A DNA stretch of 64,000 nucleotides from Methylocystis parvus OBBP (GCF_027571405.1 NZ_CP092968.1:1240001-1304000), one strand, 5' to 3'; shown: positions 25,772-35,241, numbered from the stretch's first letter. Notes: generated by a model from the sequence alone, not told the origin. Numbers and translations are program-made.

Positions 25772-26905
25772 TCACTTGCTCTCCGCTTCCGCGAGTTCCG
25801 CGAGAAGCGTCAAAAGGCCGCGCGTCGCGACGCGCTCGCCGACGGCGAGCGGTCCCTGCACGGAAGCGAATTGCGGCGTCTCGGAAACGAGCGTCACGGG
25901 AATGGCGCGAAATCCTTCCGGAACGCGCACGAAAACCCAGCTGTGATTGAGATGGCTCACCACCGCGTCGGCTGGCACGCGCCATTGCGAGGAGCCGCCG
26001 CCCTTCACGCGGAGGATCGCCGTCAGCGCCTGCCCCGGCCGCAACGGGCTGCGGCCGGGCCTGAATTCGGCCACCGCGGTGACGGACTGCGTCGCGGAGT
26101 CGACCGTGCGTCCGACGCGGATCAGCTTGCCGTCGAGCCCGGCGGAAGGAAGATGCACGCGCTCCACGCTGTCGAGCGCGACGGCGCGGCCGAGCGGCAC
26201 CTGGAGATTGACCCAGATCGGATCGAGCCGGGCGATGGTCACGAGCGGCGCCGAGGCCGCGACGCGTTCGCCCGTCGTGCCGTGGCGCTGCAAGATCGTG
26301 CCGCCGAGCGGCGCGCGCACCATCAGGACGGCGGCCAGCTTGCGGTCCTTGCGCAGCGCCGCGATCTCCGGCTCGGTCATGCCGGCGAGCGCCAGAATCT
26401 GGGCGCGCTCGTCGAGCGTGGCGCGCGCCTGCGCGGCCTCGGCCCGCGTCACGATCAACCGCCGTTCGGCGATGATCCGCTCCTTGAAGAGCTGCTCGTC
26501 GCGGCGCAGCTTCTCGACGGCGAGCGCGGCTTCCGACATTGCGAGCAGGAAAGCGCGCTGCGCCTCGACCAGCTCCGACGATTTCAGCGTCGCGATCGGG
26601 TCGCCTTCCTTCACGTCCTCGTCCGGCGCGACGAGCAGCGTCTCGACGAGACCCGCCGCCGGCGCGGCGACGATCCGCAATTGCTGGGGCGGCACCGACA
26701 CGACGCCGGGCACGACGATCTCGCCGACGCCCGATTCAGCTTCGACGGGCTGCGTCTCGACGCCGGCCGCGTGAATCTGCTCCTCCGTCAGCTTGACGAG
26801 GATGTCCTGGTTCGCGGCCTGACCGTTTGGCGGCGCGCCCGACGCGGGCAGCCCACAAACGCAAGCGAGGGTGAGGATGAGAGGAAGGAGGTGATGATGC
26901 CGCAT
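25772..26905 (-). CDS. Efflux RND periplasmic adaptor (CusB/CzcB type)
   Basis: A 377-residue membrane-fusion protein. A Sec signal (MRHHHLLPLILTLACVCGLP) leads into a barrel-sandwich lipoyl region (VPGVVSVPPQQLRIVAAPAA and LLVAPDEDVKEGDPIATLKS). A helical hairpin follows (about 120-190), then the second lipoyl half (VMVRAPLGGTILQRHGTTGE), a beta barrel and the membrane-proximal domain. It links the RND pump to the TolC-like channel in the periplasm and may receive metal. It is the first gene of the operon; its promoter must lie in 26906-27150, shared with divergent pepN. No metal-sensor gene lies next to it. Confidence 0.9.
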   Translation of the reverse strand: MRHHHLLPLILTLACVCGLPASGAPPNGQAANQDILVKLTEEQIHAAGVETQPVEAESGVGEIVVPGVVSVPPQQLRIVAAPAAGLVETLLVAPDEDVKEGDPIATLKSSELVEAQRAFLLAMSEAALAVEKLRRDEQLFKERIIAERRLIVTRAEAAQARATLDERAQILALAGMTEPEIAALRKDRKLAAVLMVRAPLGGTILQRHGTTGERVAASAPLVTIARLDPIWVNLQVPLGRAVALDSVERVHLPSAGLDGKLIRVGRTVDSATQSVTAVAEFRPGRSPLRPGQALTAILRVKGGGSSQWRVPADAVVSHLNHSWVFVRVPEGFRAIPVTLVSETPQFASVQGPLAVGERVATRGLLTLLAELAEAESK

Positions 26906-27150
26906 ATCGTTTGATGGGAGCTAACCTAGAGCGCAAGCGGCGCCGGTCAAGCCCGACCGGCGACATCGAGCGGCGCGTGGATACTGGCCGCCAACGCCCG
27001 GCCGCTCAAGCGTGAACAAAACCTTAAGACCGCTTTCCCAGGAAAAAAGTCAATTTTCGAGGCCCTGGGCGCGGACGAGGCCGGTCGCAAACCGCCTGGC
27101 GCCGCTTATATTCGACCATTGAGACGATTCTTCCGCTTCTTGAGGATTTC

Positions 27151-29799
27151 ATGCGCCACCCCGCCAATGTCGCTGTCCGCCTTGTCGACTACCGCCCCGC
27201 CGACTTTCTGATCGACGCCGTGGCGCTCGATATTTCCCTCGACCGGACGGCGAGCAAAGTGGTCGCGACGCTTTCCTTGCGCCGCAATCCGAAAGGCGCG
27301 CCCGGCGCGCCCCTGTCGCTCGACGGCGACGACCTGACTCTCGTCGGCGTCAAACTCGACGGCCGCCCGCTCGGTCCGCAGGACTATACGGCGGCTCCCG
27401 ACCATCTCTTGCTGGAGAAGGTTCCAGACGGACCCTTCACGCTGGAGATCGAGACGCGGGTCGACCCTTCGGCCAATACGCAGCTTTCCGGCCTCTACCG
27501 GTCGGGCTCGGCCTATTGCACGCAATGCGAGGCGGAAGGCTTCCGCCGCATCACTTATTTCCTCGACCGGCCGGACGTGCTCAGCGTTTACACGACCCGC
27601 GTCGAAGGAGACAAAGGCGAGGCGCCCATCCTGCTCTCCAACGGCAATCCGGTCAAATCGGGAAATCTTCCCGACGGCCGCCATTACGCCGTGTGGCGCG
27701 ATCCCTTCCCGAAGCCGTCTTATCTCTTCGCGCTGGTCGGCGGCGATCTCGGCGCGCTGCGCGACAGCTTCACGACCATGTCCGGCCGGAAGATCGATCT
27801 TGCAATCTATGTCGAGCACGGCAAGGAGGCGCGTGCGACCTACGCCATGGACGCGCTAAAGCGCTCCATGCGCTGGGACGAGGAAAAGTTCGGACGCGAA
27901 TATGATCTCGACGTTTTCAACATCGTCGCCGTCTCCGACTTCAATATGGGCGCGATGGAGAATAAGGGCCTCAACATCTTCAACGACAAATATGTGCTCG
28001 CTTCGCCCGAGACCGCGACGGACGGCGATTACGCCGGCATTGAGGGCGTCATCGCGCATGAATATTTCCACAACTGGACCGGCAACCGCATCACCTGCCG
28101 AGACTGGTTCCAGCTCTGCCTCAAGGAAGGACTCACCGTCTTTCGCGATCAGGAATTCTCCGCCGACATGCGTTCGCGCGCGGTCGAGCGCATCGGCGAC
28201 GTGCGAGGCTTGAGGCTTGCGCAATTCCCCGAGGACGGCGGCCCGCTCGCCCATCCGGTGCGGCCGGAGGTCTATCACGAGATCAACAATTTCTACACGG
28301 CGACCGTCTATGAGAAAGGCGCGGAGATCGTGCGCATGTTGCGCACGCTGATCGGCGACGAGACCTTCCGCCGCGGCATGGACATTTATTTCGAGCGCTT
28401 CGACGGCACGGCCGCGACGGTCGAAGATTATCTCTCATGCTTCGCGGAGGCCTCGGGGCGCGACCTTTCGCATTTCGCTTTGTGGTACAGCCAGGCGGGG
28501 ACGCCTATCCTTTCGACCGAAGGCGCTTACGATCCGCAAGCGAAGACCTTCTCGCTCACATTGAAGCAGCATACGCCGCCGACGCCGGGACAGAGCGAGA
28601 AGAAGCCTTTGGTCGTTCCCGTCGCCTTCGCCCTCTTCGGCGAGAATGGCGAGAAGCTCGAGCTTGCGAGCCCGGATGCGCGCGCCGACGAACTTGCGCG
28701 CGGGCTGATCGAACTCACGGACGCCGAGCGCAAGATCACTTTCGCCGGCGTTGCGTCGCGGCCGGTCGTCTCGGCGTTGCGCGGCTTCTCCGCGCCTGTG
28801 CGGCTCGAGCCGGCGCCGGAAAGCGCCGATCTCGAAAAGCTGCTCGCCTGCGACGACGATCCTTTCAATCGCTGGCAGGCGGCGCAGAGCCTCGCGCTTC
28901 GCGCGATTTTCGCGCGCGTCGATGCGGCGAAGAAGGGCGCGCAGACTCCTCAAGCGCCGGGTTTCATCGGGGCGCTGCGGACCATTCTCGCGGGTGCCGA
29001 CGCCGATCCCGCTTTCGCGGCGCAGGCGCTCTCCCTGCCCTCCGAAATCGACCTCGCCCGCGAGGCGGGCCACGACGTCGACCCGGACGTGCTCTTTTCG
29101 GCGCGCTACGGATTGCGCGAGGAGATCGGCCGCGCCCTCGGCGCCGACGCCGAGCCGATCTATCGCCGCCTCTCCGACGCCGGCCCCTATTCGCCCGACG
29201 CGGCGAGCGCCGGCCGGCGGATGCTCAAGGCTCTGGCGCTCGATCTCGTCGCGGCGGGCGACCCGGAGAAGGGCTCGGCCCTCGCCCGGAGTCAATTCGC
29301 CGCGGCGGGCAACATGACCGACCGCCTCGGGGCGCTGACGCTGCTCGCCTTGCTCGGGGGCGAGGCGCGGGAAGCCGCCTTCGCGGCCTTTTACGAACAA
29401 TATAAGGGCGACGCGCTGGTCCTCGACAAATGGTTTTCGCTGCAGGCGACGATCCCCGAGCCCGCGACCACGAAGCGCGTCGTCGATCTGATGCGCCATC
29501 CCGATTTTTCGCTGACCAACCCAAATCGGGTGCGCTCCCTGATCGGGGCCTTTTCCAACGCCAATCTCACCGGCTTTCACGCGCTCGACGGATCTGGCTA
29601 CGATCTTCTGACGCGAATTGTGCTGGAGCTCGATCCCAAGAACCCGCAGCTCGCCGCGCGGCTCCTCTCCGCCTTGCGCTCCTGGCGAACGCTGGAGCCG
29701 CGCCGCCGCGGGCTGATCGAAGAACGTCTGCGCCACATCGCGGCGCAGGGAAATCTTTCGCCCGACACGAAAGACATCGCGACGCGCGCGCTCTCGTAA
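27151..29799 (+). CDS. pepN: Aminopeptidase N (M1 family)
   Basis: An 882-residue zinc aminopeptidase of the usual bacterial PepN length. It removes N-terminal residues from peptides in the cytoplasm. The exopeptidase motif GAMENKGLN is at residues 267-275, and the zinc site HEYFHNWTGNR at 303-313 has its third ligand Glu326 in KEGLTV. Domains in order are the N-terminal beta saddle, the thermolysin-like catalytic domain, a small beta sandwich (about 440-550) and the C-terminal helical superhelix of the DUF3458 type. It is divergent from the efflux operon and transcribed alone. Confidence 0.96.
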   Translation: MRHPANVAVRLVDYRPADFLIDAVALDISLDRTASKVVATLSLRRNPKGAPGAPLSLDGDDLTLVGVKLDGRPLGPQDYTAAPDHLLLEKVPDGPFTLEIETRVDPSANTQLSGLYRSGSAYCTQCEAEGFRRITYFLDRPDVLSVYTTRVEGDKGEAPILLSNGNPVKSGNLPDGRHYAVWRDPFPKPSYLFALVGGDLGALRDSFTTMSGRKIDLAIYVEHGKEARATYAMDALKRSMRWDEEKFGREYDLDVFNIVAVSDFNMGAMENKGLNIFNDKYVLASPETATDGDYAGIEGVIAHEYFHNWTGNRITCRDWFQLCLKEGLTVFRDQEFSADMRSRAVERIGDVRGLRLAQFPEDGGPLAHPVRPEVYHEINNFYTATVYEKGAEIVRMLRTLIGDETFRRGMDIYFERFDGTAATVEDYLSCFAEASGRDLSHFALWYSQAGTPILSTEGAYDPQAKTFSLTLKQHTPPTPGQSEKKPLVVPVAFALFGENGEKLELASPDARADELARGLIELTDAERKITFAGVASRPVVSALRGFSAPVRLEPAPESADLEKLLACDDDPFNRWQAAQSLALRAIFARVDAAKKGAQTPQAPGFIGALRTILAGADADPAFAAQALSLPSEIDLAREAGHDVDPDVLFSARYGLREEIGRALGADAEPIYRRLSDAGPYSPDAASAGRRMLKALALDLVAAGDPEKGSALARSQFAAAGNMTDRLGALTLLALLGGEAREAAFAAFYEQYKGDALVLDKWFSLQATIPEPATTKRVVDLMRHPDFSLTNPNRVRSLIGAFSNANLTGFHALDGSGYDLLTRIVLELDPKNPQLAARLLSALRSWRTLEPRRRGLIEERLRHIAAQGNLSPDTKDIATRALS

Positions 29800-29904
29800 C
29801 CGGGCCCCCGCCCTGAATTTGCGCGAAGCGCGGACGCCGGGCGCCGCTCTCGACCCACCCCTCGCAAAAGCTGGGGCGGGAGCGCGCGCCAAATGAGCGC
29901 GGCG

Positions 29905-29919
29905 TTAACGCGCAATTAA
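29905..29919. promoter_or_regulatory. Full CtrA-type binding site upstream of the PleC-like kinase
   Basis: TTAA-CGCGCAA-TTAA is an exact match to the CtrA consensus TTAA-N7-TTAA. It lies 93 bases upstream of the kinase start at 30012. CtrA is the alphaproteobacterial master regulator of cell-cycle and motility genes; binding here is inferred. Confidence 0.6.
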
Positions 29920-30011
29920 GGTCTGGACAATTCGACTCCGAAAGATTCGAATGAAGGTGATTCGGGCGCTTCCCGCCCGCTCGAAGATCGCCAGATTTCG
30001 GAGATTCTTTT

Positions 30012-32453
30012 ATGGCGCGCCCCGCAGCTCGTGCGATGAGTCACGCGGAAACGGTTTGGGGCGCCTATCGCTTCCTTGGCGAGGGCGAGAAGGAGCCCAA
30101 GGACGAAAGCCCCTGGCTGAGGCGCGTCGCTTTCGTCGTTTCGGCGATCGGCCTCGTCTCGCTCACGGCTTTCGCGATCACGCTCACGACCACGATGCAG
30201 GATCAGCTCGTCGAAGAGGCCACGGCTGATTTCGAAGTCTTCGCGCACGCCGTCTGGCACGATCTGCACGACAAGATTCAAGCCGACGCGCAGAAGTCGC
30301 TCGGCGAACCGCTCAACAAGATCCTTCCGGGCCGGGCGACCGCGCGCGGCCGGCGCATTCTCGTCACCGACGATCACGGCCACGTCGCAGCCGCCTTCCC
30401 GCCGCTCGACTCCAAAAATGCGACGCTCTCCGACGTGCTCGGCGCCGAGCAGGTGCTGACCGAATTTGCGGACAAAGCGGGCGTGATGCGCGTCAAGCTC
30501 GCCGACGGCACGCCCGCGCTCGCGACCGTGCAGAAACTGCCCGCGCCCTACGGGCAGGTGGCGATGATCTATCCGCTCGACAATGTGCTGGGCGAATGGC
30601 GCACCATCGCCGCGCATTATGCGGTCGTTTTCGCCTTCACTACCGTCATGCTGCTCGCCGTCGTGTTCGCCTATTTCCGGCAATCGCGGAAACGTCAGGC
30701 CGCCGAGCAGGCAAACGCCTATATTCGCTCGCGGCTCGACACGGCGCTGTCGCGCGGACGCTGCGGCCTGTGGGATTGGGACATTGCGCGCGGCCGCATC
30801 TACTGGTCCGACTCCATGTATGAAATGCTCGGCCTTCAGGCCGAGCGGCGCTGTCTCTCCTTCAGCGAGCTCAACGCCTTGATTCACCCGCATGACGGCG
30901 ATCTCTCGGTGATCGCCGAGATGGTTTCGACGTCGCGCACGAAAAGCGTCGATCACGAGTTCCGCGCCCGTCACGCCAACGGCCAATGGATCTGGCTGCG
31001 CGCCCGCGCGCAACTCGTCGACGACGCCCGAGACGCGGGCCTGCATCTCGTCGGCATCGCCGTCGACATCTCCGAGCAGAAGGCGCTCGCGCAACACACC
31101 GCTACGGCCAATATGCGCCTGCGTGACGCGATCAACGCCATCTCCGAAGCCTTCGTGCTGTGGGACGCGCAGAACCGCCTCGTCGTGTGCAACTCGAAAT
31201 TTCTGGACCTTCACGGGCTTGCGCCGGAATCCGCTCCCCCGGGCGCGACCTATGGCGACATCATGGCGCGCCGCACCGCTTTCGTCCTTCAGCACGAGAC
31301 CTCCTCCGCCGACAGCCGCGCGGGCGACGCCCGCACTTATGAAGCGCGGCTCACCGACGGGCGCTGGCTGCAGATCAACGAGCGCCGCACGAAGGACGGC
31401 GGCTATGTCTCCGTCGGCGCCGACATTACGGCGCTCAAGCGCAATCAGGAGAAGCTGCAGGACTCGGAGCGCCGCCTCACCGGAACCGTCGCCGACCTCA
31501 CCCGCTCGCGCCAGACGCTCGAAATGCAGGCGCAGCAGCTCGCGACTCTCGCCGAGCAATATCATCATCAGAAGGCGGAGGCCGAAGCCGCCTATCTCGC
31601 CAAGTCCGAATTCCTCGCAAATATGAGTCACGAGCTGCGCACGCCGCTCAACGCTATCATCGGCTTTACGGAGATGATGCTCGCCGAGCCCTTCGGCGCG
31701 CTCGGTTCGCCCAAATATGTCGAATATTGCAACAATGTCCGTCAGGGCGGGACCTATCTCAACGAAGTGCTGACCGACATTCTCGACATGTCGCGGCTGG
31801 AGGCGGGCCTCGTTCGCCTCGCCGAGCGCGAGGTGAGCGTCGCCGAAGCCGTGCGGCGGGCGGTAAATATCTGGCGCGCCCGCGCCGAGGAAAAGAAGAT
31901 CACGCTGCTCGTCGAGGTCGACGAGAAGCTGCGCTGCGTCGGCGACGAGGCGCTGATCGTCAAGGCGCTTGGCGTGTTTCTGTCGAACAGCGTCAAATTC
32001 ACGGACGCCGGCGGCTTCGTGCGCCTGCGCGTGCGCCATCACGGCGCCTCGATCGCCTTCTTCATCGAAGATACGGGCCGCGGCATCGATCCGCGCGTCC
32101 TGCCGCGGCTTGGCCGCCCCTTCGAGCAGAGCGCCGGCGTCATGGAGAACGGCATGAAGGGCTCGGGGCTCGGCCTCGCCATCGCCCGCGCGCTGGTCGA
32201 CCTGCATGGCGGCGCGCTGCGTTTCCGCTCGCGGCTCGGCATGGGCACGGTGGCGATGATGCGCCTCGCCTGCGCGCATTGCGCGGGCGCCAATGTCACG
32301 CCGCTCATCGCGCGGCAGATCGAGACGCAGCCGGCGAAGGCCGCGCCGCCGGCCTACGCCGCGCGCTCCCTCGAAACAGTTGCGCGCGTCGCGGGAAGCG
32401 ACAGCACCACGCGCAAGCCCGGCGCATTGTCCTCGATCCGCAGGGCGCCGTGA
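30012..32453 (+). CDS. PAS-domain sensor histidine kinase, PleC-like
   Basis: An 813-residue membrane kinase. GGAG 8 bases upstream supports ATG 30012. Two membrane helices (about residues 44-65 and 200-220) flank a periplasmic sensor. Two PAS domains follow (about 240-360 and 370-480), then a coiled coil. The HisKA domain has the phospho-acceptor His540 in NMSHELRTPLNAIIGF, and the ATPase domain has GSGLGLAIARALVDLHGG. The segment after the H box (PFGALGSPKYVEYCNNVRQG) is of the type in PleC/DivJ cell-cycle kinases, so its partner may be a DivK-like receiver; none is nearby. The last 100 bases overlap the convergent kinase gene. Confidence 0.88.
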   Translation: MARPAARAMSHAETVWGAYRFLGEGEKEPKDESPWLRRVAFVVSAIGLVSLTAFAITLTTTMQDQLVEEATADFEVFAHAVWHDLHDKIQADAQKSLGEPLNKILPGRATARGRRILVTDDHGHVAAAFPPLDSKNATLSDVLGAEQVLTEFADKAGVMRVKLADGTPALATVQKLPAPYGQVAMIYPLDNVLGEWRTIAAHYAVVFAFTTVMLLAVVFAYFRQSRKRQAAEQANAYIRSRLDTALSRGRCGLWDWDIARGRIYWSDSMYEMLGLQAERRCLSFSELNALIHPHDGDLSVIAEMVSTSRTKSVDHEFRARHANGQWIWLRARAQLVDDARDAGLHLVGIAVDISEQKALAQHTATANMRLRDAINAISEAFVLWDAQNRLVVCNSKFLDLHGLAPESAPPGATYGDIMARRTAFVLQHETSSADSRAGDARTYEARLTDGRWLQINERRTKDGGYVSVGADITALKRNQEKLQDSERRLTGTVADLTRSRQTLEMQAQQLATLAEQYHHQKAEAEAAYLAKSEFLANMSHELRTPLNAIIGFTEMMLAEPFGALGSPKYVEYCNNVRQGGTYLNEVLTDILDMSRLEAGLVRLAEREVSVAEAVRRAVNIWRARAEEKKITLLVEVDEKLRCVGDEALIVKALGVFLSNSVKFTDAGGFVRLRVRHHGASIAFFIEDTGRGIDPRVLPRLGRPFEQSAGVMENGMKGSGLGLAIARALVDLHGGALRFRSRLGMGTVAMMRLACAHCAGANVTPLIARQIETQPAKAAPPAYAARSLETVARVAGSDSTTRKPGALSSIRRAP

Positions 32454-33793
32454 TGAAGGCGGGCGACTGCCGCCGCCATTGAGAGGCCGAGGCCCGAGCC
32501 GGGCCGCGACCGCGAATTCTCCAGCCGCACGAAACGTCCGATCACGCGTTCGCGATCCTGCGGCGAAATGCCGGGACCATGGTCCGCGACCGCGATCTCG
32601 ATGCGGTCGCCGACGCGCTTCGCCGAGACGTCGATTCTCGGCTTCTCGCCCGACGCGCCATATTTGAGCGCGTTGTCGACCAGATTGACGACCGCCTGTC
32701 CGAGAAGCTCGCGGCTACCGGTGACGCAAAGGCCCGGCTCCGTCTTCGCCTGCAATTCGACGCCCTGCTCCTCGGCGACGGGCTCGTACATCTCGACAAT
32801 GTCGCTCACCACCGCGTCGGCGTCGCAGGCGACGAGATTGTCGGTCGAACAGCCCGCTTCGGCGCGCGCGATCATCAACAGCGCGTTGAAGACGCGGATG
32901 AGACTGTCCGACTCCTCGATGACGGCGTTGAGCGCCTCTCTGTGCTCGCCATTATTGGACGATCCGCGCAGCGCCGCCTCGGCTCGGTTGCGCAGGCGCG
33001 TCAGCGGCGTCTTGAGGTCATGCGCGATATTGTCGGAGACTTCGCGCAGACCGGTCATCAGTTCGGAAATCCGCTCGAGCATGGCGTTGAAATTCTCGGC
33101 GAGGCGATCGAGCTCGTCGCCCGCGCCCGACACTGCGAGACGTTCGTGCAGATCGCCCGCCATGATGCGGCGCGCTGAGGCCGACATCACGTCGACGCGC
33201 TCCAGCATGCGATGCGCGACGAAGAGGCCGCCCAGCGCGCCGACGAGCGCAAGCCAGAACAGCGACACGCCGAGCGCGCGGCGCAGAATGTCGCGCAACA
33301 CCTGATGATCCTCGATGTCGTGGCCGATCAGCAGCCGGAAGCCGCCCGGGATCAGGAAGAGCCGCAACAGGGCCGGATGCTCGACGCCCGGCTCGCCGCG
33401 GCGCTGATAGGGCGTCTCGACGAGTTGCGAACCGCCAGCCGGCGCCGTTGTCGGCGGCTCGATATTGCCGACGATGACTTCGCCCGAATGCGTCGTAAGC
33501 AGATAGAGCGAACCGCCCGGCGCGCGCACGCGGCGCTCAAGCGCGGTGGTGAGCTGATGCAGCCCGCCTTGCGCATATTGCTCCGAGAGCGCGCGGATCT
33601 CCGCCTCGACCGTCTGCTCGATCTGCTCGTCGAGCACCTCCTTCACCCGCGCGCCGACGCGCGTCAGCACGAGCCCCGCGCCGATCGAGAACAGGACGAG
33701 ATAGGCGAGCGACAGTTTAAAAGCCGTCGTCCGGAAGAGCTTGCCGAGTTTCGAGTTGAGCAATTGCGCGTCCCCATGCCGCCGGTCGGCCAT
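32354..33793 (-). CDS. HAMP-containing sensor histidine kinase, partner of the OmpR-type regulator
   Basis: About 479 residues from ATG 33793; a longer form from 33862 is possible but adds an unlikely polar leader. A first membrane helix (KLSLAYLVLFSIGAGLVL), a periplasmic sensor of about 120 residues, a second helix (VSLFWLALVGALGGLFVA) and a HAMP linker come first. The H box is DNIAHDLKTPLTRLRNRAE, with His258 in this numbering. The ATPase domain has NLVDNALKYG and GSGLGLSMAAAVARLHHG. By family and strand it pairs with the response regulator at 34375. Its 3' end overlaps the convergent PleC-like kinase by 100 bases. Confidence 0.88.
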   Translation of the reverse strand: MADRRHGDAQLLNSKLGKLFRTTAFKLSLAYLVLFSIGAGLVLTRVGARVKEVLDEQIEQTVEAEIRALSEQYAQGGLHQLTTALERRVRAPGGSLYLLTTHSGEVIVGNIEPPTTAPAGGSQLVETPYQRRGEPGVEHPALLRLFLIPGGFRLLIGHDIEDHQVLRDILRRALGVSLFWLALVGALGGLFVAHRMLERVDVMSASARRIMAGDLHERLAVSGAGDELDRLAENFNAMLERISELMTGLREVSDNIAHDLKTPLTRLRNRAEAALRGSSNNGEHREALNAVIEESDSLIRVFNALLMIARAEAGCSTDNLVACDADAVVSDIVEMYEPVAEEQGVELQAKTEPGLCVTGSRELLGQAVVNLVDNALKYGASGEKPRIDVSAKRVGDRIEIAVADHGPGISPQDRERVIGRFVRLENSRSRPGSGLGLSMAAAVARLHHGALRIEDNAPGLRVVLSLPATRATVSRERAA

Positions 33794-33912
33794 AGCCGCC
33801 GCTTCCGTCCCGATATGGCGTTTACCTTGCGATTTTTCGCCGGGCGGCCCAAGCGGAACCAAACGAGCGCGCGCCGCGTTGGTTCTGGAGGGTCAACCCA
33901 AGGTAGACGAAG

Positions 33913-34362
33913 ATGCGCAAGAACTTGAAAACCCTGATTCTAGCGGCGCTCAGCGGGGCGACCGCCCTGTCCTCTCTCCCGCCCGAGGCCCTCGCCGGGC
34001 CGATGAGCGTCGCGCCGCCCTCCGTCGTCGGCCTCAGCGGGCCTGCCACGAATGTCTATTACTACCGGCGCTGGGGGTATCGCCCCCACGGCTATTGGCG
34101 GCCGCACTACCGGTCCTGGGGCTACTACCGGCCTTACCGCCACCGCCATTGGGGCTATCGTTCCTATTACCGCCGCGTCTATTACGGCTATCCGGCCTAT
34201 TACGGCTATGGCTACGATCCGGCCGGGGCGATGTTCGCCGGCGCGGCGCTCGGCATTATGGGAGCCGGCCTCGCCGCCGCCACCGCGCCGCGCTGGGGCT
34301 ATGGCGGATGGGGCTGGGGCGGCGGCTGGGGTCCCGGATGGGGCTGGGGCGGCTGGTGGTGA
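33913..34362 (+). CDS. Small secreted Tyr/Trp/Gly-rich protein
   Basis: Encodes 149 residues. A Sec signal (MRKNLKTLILAALSGATALS, cleavage near EALAG) precedes a mature region dominated by Tyr, Arg, Trp and Gly: YYYRRWGYRPHGYWRPHYRS, then a short Ala/Gly hydrophobic stretch (MFAGAALGIMGAGLAAATA) and a WGWGGGW tail. Similar exported proteins are common in Rhizobiales and have no known function; surface or envelope location is inferred. It lies on the opposite strand between a response regulator and its likely kinase, so the three may share control. Confidence 0.72.
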   Translation: MRKNLKTLILAALSGATALSSLPPEALAGPMSVAPPSVVGLSGPATNVYYYRRWGYRPHGYWRPHYRSWGYYRPYRHRHWGYRSYYRRVYYGYPAYYGYGYDPAGAMFAGAALGIMGAGLAAATAPRWGYGGWGWGGGWGPGWGWGGWW

Positions 34363-34374
34363 CGGACCGGCGCA

Positions 34375-35070
34375 TCACCGCATTCCGTCCCTGATCATGT
34401 AACCCGCTCCGCGTATCGTATGCAGGAGCGGGTTCTCCCTGCCCTTGTCGATCTTGGCGCGCAGGCGCGAGATGTGAACGTCGATGACGTTGGTCTGCGG
34501 ATCGAAGTGGTAATCCCAGACATTCTCCAGCAGCATGGTGCGCGTCACCACCTGCCCCGCATGCTTCATGAGATATTCCAGCAGGCGGAATTCGCGCGGC
34601 TGCAGCACAATCTCCTGGCCCGCGACCATCACCTTGTGCGAGAGGCGATCGAGCTCCAGATCGCCGACGCGGTAATGCGTCTCCTCGCCGCGCGGGCCGA
34701 CCCGGCGGCGCACCAGCGCTTCGACGCGGGCCAGCAGCTCCGAGAAAGCGTAGGGCTTGGGGAGATAATCGTCGCCGCCGGCGCGCAGCCCCTTCACGCG
34801 GTCGTCCACCTGGCCGAGAGCGGAGAGGATCAGGACCGGCGTCTCGATCTTCTGCTCGCGCAGGCTGGAGATGAGCGAAAGCCCGTCCATCTTCGGCAGC
34901 ATGCGGTCGACGATCAGCACGTCGTAATCGCCCTCCTGCGCCGCGGCGTAGCCTTCGAGCCCGTCGGCCGCATGGTCGGCGACATGGCCCTGCTCGCGGA
35001 AAGCCTTGACGAGATAATCGCTCGCCTCTTTGTCGTCTTCGATAATAAGTATGCGCATCGCTGGCATCAT
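34375..35070 (-). CDS. OmpR-family response regulator
   Basis: A 231-residue two-component regulator. The receiver domain (about residues 5-120) has the acidic pair in IIEDDKEA, the phospho-acceptor Asp in VLIVDRMLPKMDG and the Lys in GDDYLPKPYAF. The C-terminal winged helix (about 140-230) has LQPREFRLLEYLMKH and TNVIDVHISRLRAKIDKG. AAGG 6 bases before ATG 35070 supports that start; ATG 35058 is a shorter option. It is close kin to QseB/PmrA-type regulators. The likely partner kinase is at 32354-33793. A terminator separates it from the upstream protease gene. Confidence 0.9.
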   Translation of the reverse strand: MMPAMRILIIEDDKEASDYLVKAFREQGHVADHAADGLEGYAAAQEGDYDVLIVDRMLPKMDGLSLISSLREQKIETPVLILSALGQVDDRVKGLRAGGDDYLPKPYAFSELLARVEALVRRRVGPRGEETHYRVGDLELDRLSHKVMVAGQEIVLQPREFRLLEYLMKHAGQVVTRTMLLENVWDYHFDPQTNVIDVHISRLRAKIDKGRENPLLHTIRGAGYMIRDGMR

Positions 35071-35082
35071 AGCCGACCTTGT

Positions 35083-35118
35083 AAAAAAAGGCAGGCCGGC
35101 GCGTAAATCGCGCCGGCC
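35083..35118 (-). terminator. Terminator between degP and the response regulator
   Basis: A 10-base perfect stem (GGCCGGCGCG/CGCGCCGGCC, 5-base loop). On the minus strand it is followed by TGCC and seven T. It lies 124 bases after the protease stop and just before the regulator start, so it would end degP transcription or attenuate read-through. Confidence 0.65.
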
Positions 35119-35241
35119 CGCCCACGGCGACGGCCAGGAGGGGACTGGCCTTTCCGCCGCTCTTCTTTGCGGGGGACCGTCTGCGGGCGGGTGCAGTCTC
35201 GCGGTCCGCGTCGCAAGAAGCCTATCTCGTCAATTCGCCGG

